A stretch of DNA of 11,424 nt, from assembly GCA_007123335.1 (NCBI GenBank), contig SKLG01000370.1, forward strand, positions 1 through 11,424, given 5' to 3'. Position numbers and translations under genes: made by a program. Origin of the DNA: Anaerolineae bacterium (lineage in GTDB: Bacteria > Chloroflexota > Anaerolineae > UBA1429). The notes below the pieces were generated by a model that was not told the origin of the DNA, made no database searches, and saw only the letters and a list, made by a program, of their open reading frames with translations. Positions 6,096 to 11,424 of this stretch are shown here, in pieces (the first letter of the stretch is position 1; the number at the start of each line of letters is the position of its first letter).

Positions 6096-6785
6096 TCAGT
6101 CTATTACGGTTTCCTTTATGCAGCACAACTCGGGCATCTGGTCTGTGCGATCACGATCCATAAGAACCAGACGATCCGCCACGCGCAAGGCGTCCTCGCG
6201 GTCGTGGGTGACCAGCAGCGCCGTGGCCTGGGTGTTTCGCAAGAGACGACGCACCTCCTGGCGCATGTGTCCTCTTAGCTCGGTATCCAAATTGCTGAAC
6301 GGCTCATCCAGCAGCACCACCACCGGATCGCGCACCAACGCCCGCGCCAGGGCCACCCGCTGCTGTTGGCCGCCCGACAGCTCGGCGGGTAGACGCCGCT
6401 CAAAACCTTGCAGCCCCACCATGGCGATCATATCGGCCACCGCGGCCTCCGTTTTTCGGCCTCTGGGCAGCCCAAAGGCGATGTTGCGATACACGTTCAG
6501 ATGGGGAAAGAGGGCATAGTCCTGGAACACCATCCCCACGCCACGGCGCTCCGGGGGCACAAAAATTCCATCCCCTGCTACGGTCCGGCCCTGCAGAGCG
6601 ATCTCCCCTTGATCGGGGCGCTCAAAGCCAGCAATGAGGCGTAACAGAGTAGTCTTACCGCAGCCGCTGGCCCCAAGCAGCGCTACGATCTCACCTTCCT
6701 CCACCGCCAGGGACATGTTCTCCAACGCTGGAGAGGCGCAACCGGGGTAGGTCTTGGACACCTTTTCCACGTGGATCAGATCCAT
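6096..6785 (-). CDS. fbpC: Fe3+-type ABC transporter ATP-binding protein lacking the TOBE domain
   Basis: A 229-residue nucleotide-binding subunit that would power the importer encoded just upstream. It has Walker A GASGCGKT (38-45), Q-loop Q88 in VFQDYALFPHLNV, signature LSGGQ (136-140), Walker B VVLLDE (156-161), D-loop SNLD (164-167) and H-loop H194. The sequence fits the FbpC/PotA/CysA group, whose members are usually about 340-370 residues with a C-terminal TOBE regulatory domain. Here the protein stops 35 residues after the H-loop histidine. The tail DQMPELCCIKE looks like a contracted version of the family's Q-x-G-T-P-E-E-L-Y segment, after which everything is missing. Only about 130 nt separate the stop from the next gene, too little for a frameshifted TOBE domain. 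The ATPase core is complete, so it may work as a minimal subunit. AGGAGA lies 5 nt before the ATG. Confidence 0.92.
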   Translation of the reverse strand: MDLIHVEKVSKTYPGCASPALENMSLAVEEGEIVALLGASGCGKTTLLRLIAGFERPDQGEIALQGRTVAGDGIFVPPERRGVGMVFQDYALFPHLNVYRNIAFGLPRGRKTEAAVADMIAMVGLQGFERRLPAELSGGQQQRVALARALVRDPVVVLLDEPFSNLDTELRGHMRQEVRRLLRNTQATALLVTHDREDALRVADRLVLMDRDRTDQMPELCCIKETVID

Positions 6786-6797
6786 CTTGTTCTCCTA

Positions 6798-8438
6798 TCA
6801 GTACCGTCGGATCATCCAACTCAGGGGCAGTGCCGAACTGAGCACCAGCAACAACGCCGGGAGCGCCGCCGCCGCATAGAATCCCTCATGGGCCTCCATC
6901 CAGATGCGCACGGCCAGGGTATCAAGACCGGCCGGCCGCAGAAGCAGCGTGGCGGGAAGCTCTTTCATGGTGCTGACGAACACCAGAGCGCCACCGGCCA
7001 GCACCCCCGGCAGGATAATGGGGAGAATCACCTTCCATAATACCAGGCCGGCGCGGACACCCATTCCGCGAGCAGCCTCGTCCAGTCGGGGCGCCACCAG
7101 CTCCAGCGAGGCGTCGGCGGAGCGCAGGCTCTGGGGCAGAAAACGCATCAGGCAGGCGGCGACGATCATCCCCGGAGTGGCGTAAAGCGCGGGCAGATAG
7201 CGGTTAAAGATAAAGATCACCCCCAAAGCTACAATGACGCCAGGCAGCGCGTATCCCGCAGAGATAATGCGATCCACTCCCCGCGATATCGACGAGGGAT
7301 GCCGCGACCTGAGATAGGCGACCGGCACCGCCAGAGCCATGGCAACCACAGCGGTGGGCGCGGCGATGCGCAAGCTATTGGTCAGATATCGGACCAAATC
7401 CGCGTTCAGGAACCCCCGGGCGACCCCCTGCGCGCCCCAGTATAGGAGCACGCCTATCGGCAAAATCACCGAGCACAACACGATGAGAAGAACGAACCCC
7501 AGGGCTGGCAGCTTGAGCTTGCCCAATGGGACCCGTTGCGGAGGGCGATAGGTGCCTACGGTCTGTGCGTAGCCCTTGCCGGTGCGCGTCTTGACCTCGA
7601 ACCACAGCACTCCCAGAGTAAGGGTGATCAGCAGGGTGGACAGGACGGCGGCACCGGAGCGATCAAAGCGACCGGTCATCTGAAAGTAGATGGCGCGGGT
7701 GAAGGTGTCATAGCGCATCAACGACACGAGGCCAAAGTCCGAGAGGACGTAGAGAGCCACCAGCACGGCCCCGGCGCCGATGGCCGGGCGGAGCATGGGC
7801 AGGATCACCCGCATCACCACGCGGTGATAAGATAGACCACACGAACGCGCTGCCTCCTCAAAGCTGCGATTGAGACGGCGCAGCGCCGCAGCGGTCATGA
7901 GATAGATGTAGGGATAGGTGAAGAGGATGAGCAGGGCGGCTACCCCGCCAAAGGAGTAGAGCCGGATCGGCGCCCTGCCCAGCAGGTCGCGCAATAGCCC
8001 TGTCGGACCCAAGACGATGATGGCGGTGAGCGCACCTACATAAGGCGGGATGATCAGCGGCATGGCCAGGAGCGTCTGCAAGACCCTGCGCCCCGGCAGA
8101 TCCGTGCGCTCGATGAGAAACGCACAAGTCACGCCGATGACTATCGCCCCTGCCGTAACCGTCCCCATGAGAATCAAGGTGTTGCCCAAAAGCACGGGCA
8201 CCCGCGTGCGCAATAACACCTGCCAGCGATCGAGCCCTGCCTGTAGCGCCCGCAGAAACACATATCCGATGGGCGCCGTGAACAATATCACGGCCAGCAG
8301 AGCGGCCAGAAGCAAGTCCCACGATGGAGGGTTTCCCCGCCAGACGCCGAGCCATCGGCGGCTCGGCGTCTGACCCAGGAGACATCTCCTGGTGCTTGGG
8401 GGTGAAGCGGATGTCTGCCTGTGGATCGGAATGGCCAT
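6798..8438 (-). CDS. fbpB: Fe3+-type ABC transporter permease, fused two-domain
   Basis: A 546-residue integral membrane protein with two homologous permease halves in tandem, the FbpB/SfuB/AfuB architecture of ferric iron importers. Hydrophobic spans begin about residue 41 and repeat through the chain, consistent with about 12 helices. Each half has the cytoplasmic EAA coupling motif that docks on the ATPase: EEAARSCGLSYHRVVMRVILP (194-214) and DEAARGMGVRAGLVLWKVILP (453-473). A hydrophilic linker about 281-310 joins the halves. The first 35-40 residues are basic and cytoplasmic. The ATG lies 5 nt after the stop of the binding-protein gene with only a weak site (AGGT), which suggests translational coupling. 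The ATPase gene begins 12 nt downstream. Confidence 0.93.
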   Translation of the reverse strand: MAIPIHRQTSASPPSTRRCLLGQTPSRRWLGVWRGNPPSWDLLLAALLAVILFTAPIGYVFLRALQAGLDRWQVLLRTRVPVLLGNTLILMGTVTAGAIVIGVTCAFLIERTDLPGRRVLQTLLAMPLIIPPYVGALTAIIVLGPTGLLRDLLGRAPIRLYSFGGVAALLILFTYPYIYLMTAAALRRLNRSFEEAARSCGLSYHRVVMRVILPMLRPAIGAGAVLVALYVLSDFGLVSLMRYDTFTRAIYFQMTGRFDRSGAAVLSTLLITLTLGVLWFEVKTRTGKGYAQTVGTYRPPQRVPLGKLKLPALGFVLLIVLCSVILPIGVLLYWGAQGVARGFLNADLVRYLTNSLRIAAPTAVVAMALAVPVAYLRSRHPSSISRGVDRIISAGYALPGVIVALGVIFIFNRYLPALYATPGMIVAACLMRFLPQSLRSADASLELVAPRLDEAARGMGVRAGLVLWKVILPIILPGVLAGGALVFVSTMKELPATLLLRPAGLDTLAVRIWMEAHEGFYAAAALPALLLVLSSALPLSWMIRRY

Positions 8439-8443
8439 GATAC

Positions 8444-9526
8444 CTACTCGCTATATCCGGCGCGCTCCATGATACCGATGGTCTCTTCCCAAGCAGCACC
8501 GAGCTCTGTCAAGCTGACCGGCGCACGCCGGAACGACTCGATGGGACGAATGGGCTCGCTGACCGGAGCATCGGGCAGCACCGGGGTCTCGTGGTTGAGC
8601 GTTGCGAACATCATCAACTGCTCAGGCTCGAGCAAGAACTCGATAAAGCGCTCCGCCTGGGCTTGATTGGGCGCCCCCTCGATCAGGGCTATACCGGCCA
8701 CATTGAGAAAAGTGCCCATTTGGTCCTCGCCTTGATCCAGGTATATGCCCCCGACGTTGTTATCCTGCTCCTCCAAGAGCTGGAGGTGGTAGTAGTAGTG
8801 GTTCACCAGACCAAAGGTGAACTCGCCTGCCCCTACCGCCTTGCGAATATCCGTATGGCCGCCAAGGATGGCCGGCTCGTTGGCCAGCATGCCGCGGATG
8901 AGCTCCTCAAGCACCTCATCTCTATACAGCACCCGGATGGCTGTCAAGTGCGAGATCATGCTCTCATTTCCCGCTCGTGTGATGGCGAACTGGTCGGCAT
9001 ATTGGGGATCGGCCAGGTCTAATATCGACTGAGGCATATCCTCTTCCGAGATAAGGTCCTTGTTGAAAATGAGCACTCGGGCACGGCCCGATAGCCCTAT
9101 CCAAGAGCCGTCTTCTGCGCGTAGATCGCTGGGGATGCTCTCCAACGCGGGGGAGCTGTAGGGCGCCAACATCCCTTCTAAACGCAGCTTTTCCATGACG
9201 CCCGCGTCATTGGCGAAAAAGATATCGGCTTGGGGATTACGCGCCTCGTCCATGATCCGAAGGGCATATTGGCTGGCACTGCCACTGAGAAGCTGGACAC
9301 TGATTCCGGTCTGTTGCTCAAACTTTTCGATCAGAGGCAATACAAATTGCTCGCGGCGCCCAGAGTAGATCACAAGCTCACCGGCCTCCTCGCTCTGAAC
9401 CTCATCAACCTGAGCATCGGCTTGGCCTGCGTCTCCCGAACGCGCCGGTGGTGCACAAGCGGCCAAGATGAGCGCAAGGAGCATCGTTCCGACGACCACC
9501 CATCTACGAGCTTTCCGTGCCGACAT
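8444..9526 (-). CDS. fbpA: Fe3+-type ABC transporter substrate-binding lipoprotein
   Basis: A 360-residue extracytoplasmic solute-binding protein of the FbpA family. It has a basic n-region (RKARR), a hydrophobic core and a lipobox LAAC with Cys24 as the likely lipidated residue, then a Ser/Gly/Glu-rich tether. The mature domain starts ELVIYSGRREQFVLPLIEKF (about 50-69), the usual opening of iron-binding members. NHYYYH (242-247) matches the adjacent tyrosines that bind ferric iron in FbpA. ITRAGNES and GTFLNVAGIALI are also family-like. ATG 9526 has AAGGAG 8 nt upstream; ATG 9532 is only 2 nt from it, and an upstream frame opening to 9607 would bury the signal peptide. It is first of the three-gene importer operon. 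A lipoprotein anchor fits a cell without a standard periplasm. Substrates such as other metals or phosphonates are less likely given the tyrosine motif. Confidence 0.92.
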   Translation of the reverse strand: MSARKARRWVVVGTMLLALILAACAPPARSGDAGQADAQVDEVQSEEAGELVIYSGRREQFVLPLIEKFEQQTGISVQLLSGSASQYALRIMDEARNPQADIFFANDAGVMEKLRLEGMLAPYSSPALESIPSDLRAEDGSWIGLSGRARVLIFNKDLISEEDMPQSILDLADPQYADQFAITRAGNESMISHLTAIRVLYRDEVLEELIRGMLANEPAILGGHTDIRKAVGAGEFTFGLVNHYYYHLQLLEEQDNNVGGIYLDQGEDQMGTFLNVAGIALIEGAPNQAQAERFIEFLLEPEQLMMFATLNHETPVLPDAPVSEPIRPIESFRRAPVSLTELGAAWEETIGIMERAGYSE

Positions 9527-9552
9527 TGCCATCTCTCCTTCCGATGATTTGC

Positions 9553-9570
9553 GCCGGACAACTGCCCGGC
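9553..9570 (-). repeat. Short GC hairpin in the fbpA leader
   Basis: GCCGGGC-AGTT-GTCCGGC on the minus strand forms a 7-bp stem (one G-U pair) with a tetraloop. It lies 12 nt upstream of the AAGGAG site, so it does not cover the ribosome binding site. It may affect leader stability. Confidence 0.4.
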
Positions 9571-9616
9571 CCTGTATGGAGTGGATCGAGCAATTAGCCA
9601 TTGGCACTACCTAGAA

Positions 9617-9630
9617 TTAGTATAGGCTAA
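9617..9630. promoter_or_regulatory. DtxR/IdeR-like iron-box candidate at the fbp promoter
   Basis: TTAGTATAGGCTAA is an imperfect palindrome (TTAG-nn-TA-nn-CTAA). Read on the minus strand it matches 11 of 14 positions of TTAGGCTAACCTAA, part of the known DtxR/IdeR consensus; the full 19-mer (9612-9630) matches about 11 of 19. It lies just downstream of the -10 over the predicted transcription start, where a repressor would block initiation. Iron control of an iron importer makes sense. The match is partial and the region is AT-rich, so chance is possible. Confidence 0.4.
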
Positions 9631-9638
9631 TGTCAGGC

Positions 9639-9666
9639 ATTATAACTGTCTTTCTATGGGTGTCAA
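9639..9666 (-). promoter_or_regulatory. Near-consensus sigma-70 promoter of the iron ABC operon
   Basis: On the minus strand TTGACA (9661-9666) and TATAAT (9639-9644) both match the consensus hexamers fully, separated by 16 nt. The expected start is near 9632, leaving a leader of about 105 nt before ATG 9526. Such a strong core promoter normally needs a repressor, which fits the iron-box candidate immediately downstream. Confidence 0.75.
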
Positions 9667-9750
9667 ATCCTAATATACCTATCGAAACACTAGGTGATCG
9701 TAGCCATAGGGGAATGTAGCGCGTGTTCAAGCATTGAGGGATCGCCTGGC

Positions 9751-9779
9751 TTGCGGCGAAGGGCACCTTATGGTATCCT
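9751..9779 (+). promoter_or_regulatory. Weak promoter candidate for the topoisomerase gene
   Basis: TTGCGG (9751-9756) and TATCCT (9774-9779) are 17 nt apart, with 3/6 and 4/6 consensus matches. Spacing and location suit the downstream gene, but the hexamers are poor, so this is tentative. Confidence 0.25.
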
Positions 9780-9787
9780 ATAGTGTG

Positions 9788-9815
9788 GCGCCGCGAGGAG
9801 CGTATCTCGGGGCGC
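9788..9815 (+). repeat. Stem-loop in the topoisomerase leader
   Basis: GCGCCGCGAG (9788-9797) pairs with CTCGGGGCGC (9806-9815) at 9 of 10 positions, with one G-G mismatch and an 8-nt loop. A pyrimidine-rich TCTCTCTTGCTC follows. It ends 36 nt before GTG 9852 and 26 nt before the GGAG site. It could be a leader hairpin or attenuator; the tail is not a proper U-tract. Confidence 0.45.
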
Positions 9816-9851
9816 TCTCTCTTGCTCGTATTCAGATATACGGAGACGATC

Positions 9852-11424
9852 GTGCTGGTTCAGTTGATTCATAACGGTATAGTAATCCCAGAACCTCCGG
9901 AGCCACCGGGGCTCAGTATCACCGTGCGTGGGCGCGAAATTGCCCTCACGCCGGCACAAGAGGAGATGGCCCTTGCCTGGGCGCGCAAGAAGGACACCGA
10001 CTATGTGCGTGATCCCGTATTTGCGGCCAACTTTATGCGCGATTTCTCGGCGGCGTTGGGCATAGATCCTCCTCTAGATATCGACGACGTCGATTTCTCT
10101 CGCTACGAGGCCTATGTGGACGAGGAACGCGCCGCCAAAGAGGCTTTGAGCGCCGAGGAGCGCAAAGAGCAAGCAGCGCAACGCAAAGCGGTACGCGAGG
10201 CGCTCAAGGCCAAGTATGGCTATGCCATCGTAAATGGCCAGCGAGTGGAGCTAGGCACCTATTTGACCGAGCCCAGCGGCATCTTTATGGGGCGCGGCCA
10301 GCATCCGCTTCGGGGTCGCTGGAAAGAGGGCGCCCGGGCCTCAGACGTTACTCTTAACCTCAGTCCCGATGCGCCGCCTTTGGATAACCCGGACTTTGAG
10401 GTAGTCTGGCAGCCCGATTCGCTGTGGGTAGCCCGCTGGAAGGACAAGCTATCAGGCAAGCTCAAGTATATCTGGCTGGGTGACACCGCCCCGTTACGAC
10501 AGGAACGCGAGGCGGACAAGTTTGACAAGGCCACCCGTCTTGAGACCCATTTGGACGCTGTACGCACGTGCATTCAGCGCGATCTGCAATGCGCCGATGA
10601 CCGGCTGCGCATGATTGCCACCGCCTGCTACCTGATCGATCGATTGTGTCTGCGTGTAGGTGATGAAAAAGAGGCTGATGAGGCAGACACCGTGGGCGCC
10701 ACCACGCTGCGCGCCGAGCATGTCACCATCCACAATGATACCGAGGTCGAGTTCTGTTTTCTGGGCAAGGATTCAGTCGAGTGGCACAAGCGGATCGAGC
10801 TGCCAGAGTTGGTTGTAAAGAGCCTTCAAAAGCTGGCGGAGGCCGCTCAAGAATCTGGAAGCAACGGTGATGGATCCCGCAACGGGCGTGATCAACAGCT
10901 TTTTCCCGACGTGACGAGCCGTGACGTGAACGCCTATTTGTCAGGGATCATGCCCAGTCTCACGGCCAAGGTATTTCGCACGTACCACGCCACCAAGGCT
11001 GTATCCGACAGTCTGGAAGGCTCAGGGGTGGATGCAGAGGATCCCGAGTATCTCAAGTGGGAGGCGGCCAATCTGGCCAACCTCGAAGCGGCGATGCTCT
11101 GCAACCACACCAAGCAGTACAAGGGTGACTGGGCGCGCACCAAGGCTCGCTACCAAGAGCGCCAGGAAAAGGCCAAGGAACGTATTGAGCGCTACCGATT
11201 GCAGATCGCCGAGGCTTTGGAGAAACGCAAGGCGTTGGAGGAAGAGGCCAAGACAAAGGCGGAAGATGCCACCACGCCAGAGCGTCGGCGCCAGGTGCGC
11301 GCGCGCTACCGCCAACGCATCGCCAGCGCGCAAAAGCGCCTCCAGAGCGCCAGAGAGCGCCGTAAGCGGGCCGAGAATGCGCTGGGCAAGATCAAAGCCC
11401 AGTTGGGCATCGCCAGCGAAAAGC
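9852..11424 (+). CDS. topIB: Large (eukaryotic/thaumarchaeal-type) DNA topoisomerase IB, C-terminus cut by window edge
   Basis: The 524 visible residues align along the core of eukaryotic topoisomerase I, which relaxes supercoils of either sign through a 3'-phosphotyrosine nick without ATP. The N-terminal DNA clamp has PEPPEPPGL then RGREIALTPAQEEMALAWA, matching human 'YDGKVMKLSPKAEEVATFFA'. PSGIFMGRGQHPLRGRWK matches 'PPGLFRGRGNHPKMGMLK', and SGKLKYIWL and EADTVGATTLRAEHV also match. Counterparts of human R488, K532, R590 and H632 are R268 (LCLRVGDEK), K306 (FLGKDSVEW), R376 (LTAKVFRTYHAT) and H419 (MLCNHTK). A Gly/Asn-rich insert (about 331-348) lies between K306 and R376. From about 425 to the edge runs a charged coiled-coil linker; the catalytic tyrosine domain should follow outside the window. 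The basic N-terminal tail of human TOP1 is absent. GTG 9852 has GGAG 6 nt upstream. Short bacterial/poxvirus-type TopIB lacks this clamp and linker, so that type is excluded. Confidence 0.93.
   Translation, partial: MLVQLIHNGIVIPEPPEPPGLSITVRGREIALTPAQEEMALAWARKKDTDYVRDPVFAANFMRDFSAALGIDPPLDIDDVDFSRYEAYVDEERAAKEALSAEERKEQAAQRKAVREALKAKYGYAIVNGQRVELGTYLTEPSGIFMGRGQHPLRGRWKEGARASDVTLNLSPDAPPLDNPDFEVVWQPDSLWVARWKDKLSGKLKYIWLGDTAPLRQEREADKFDKATRLETHLDAVRTCIQRDLQCADDRLRMIATACYLIDRLCLRVGDEKEADEADTVGATTLRAEHVTIHNDTEVEFCFLGKDSVEWHKRIELPELVVKSLQKLAEAAQESGSNGDGSRNGRDQQLFPDVTSRDVNAYLSGIMPSLTAKVFRTYHATKAVSDSLEGSGVDAEDPEYLKWEAANLANLEAAMLCNHTKQYKGDWARTKARYQERQEKAKERIERYRLQIAEALEKRKALEEEAKTKAEDATTPERRRQVRARYRQRIASAQKRLQSARERRKRAENALGKIKAQLGIASEK

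Larger units (their letters stand above)
9527..9851. other. Divergent intergenic region between fbpA and the topoisomerase gene
   Basis: These 325 nt hold no supportable gene. The left part carries the fbpA leader with a hairpin, an iron-box candidate and a strong minus-strand promoter. The central 9600-9700 stretch is much more AT-rich than the flanks. The right part holds the topoisomerase leader with a 10-position hairpin and a weak plus-strand promoter candidate. A minus-strand frame at 9768-9959 is a shadow of the topoisomerase gene. Confidence 0.7.

Noticed and set aside
7858..8499. 213-residue minus-strand frame overlapping the permease
   Set aside because: It is out of frame with the permease and has biased Ala/His/Gly composition; the permease frame has EAA motifs and helices.
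9768..9959. 63-residue minus-strand frame in the divergent region
   Set aside because: It overlaps the topoisomerase leader and start, has no Shine-Dalgarno or family match, and is a shadow.
9852..11424. Archaeal origin for the whole window because of the topoisomerase
   Set aside because: The lipobox lipoprotein, sigma-70 promoters, FbpABC operon and PAS kinase all point to a bacterium; only this gene has an archaeal/eukaryotic look.
1..11424. CRISPR array, tRNA, rRNA, insertion sequence or phage attachment site
   Set aside because: No regularly spaced direct repeats, tRNA-like cloverleaf, transposase motif or terminal repeats were seen on reading either strand.

Overview
The window looks like a chromosomal segment of a moderately GC-rich bacterium. 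Bacterial signs are Shine-Dalgarno sequences before most starts, two sigma-70-type promoters, a lipobox lipoprotein and a PAS histidine kinase. Gene content (fbp-type iron ABC operon, RraA/PIG-L/UxuA-like sugar-acid enzymes, Asp-box protein) would suit a Chloroflexota (Anaerolineae-like) genome, but that placement is inference.

Layout, right to left along the minus strand. At 8444-9526, 6798-8438 and 6096-6785 lies a tight three-gene ferric-iron-type ABC importer: lipoprotein binding protein, fused 12-TM permease and ATPase. It is driven by a near-consensus promoter (TTGACA, 16 nt, TATAAT) with a DtxR/IdeR-like half-palindrome just downstream of the -10. The ATPase ends right after its H-loop region and has no TOBE domain. 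A second promoter at 6009-6038 starts a catabolic cluster: RraA-family aldolase (5215-5961), UxuA-like TIM-barrel dehydratase (4028-5026), GalB-like member of the PIG-L fold family (3243-3977) and a cytoplasmic Asp-box sialidase-like protein (2128-3183). Strong inverted repeats sit in several gaps of this cluster. A membrane-bound three-PAS histidine kinase follows 43 nt later in the same direction and runs off the left edge (1-2084).

On the plus strand, divergent from the iron operon, is a gene starting at GTG 9852 and running off the right edge. Its 524 visible residues match the large, eukaryotic/thaumarchaeal form of DNA topoisomerase IB. The core subdomains, four of the five catalytic residues (R268, K306, R376, H419) and a long coiled-coil linker are present; the tyrosine should lie beyond the window. 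Most known bacterial TopIB enzymes are the short poxvirus-like type, so this is the most surprising gene here.

How the genes may work together: the catabolic cluster has the right chemistry for sugar-acid or aromatic-derived dicarboxylate breakdown (dehydration, hydration of a 4-oxalomesaconate-like intermediate, aldol cleavage to pyruvate plus an oxo-acid). The substrate cannot be read from the sequence. The kinase may sense a related signal. The iron importer and the topoisomerase appear functionally separate from the cluster.
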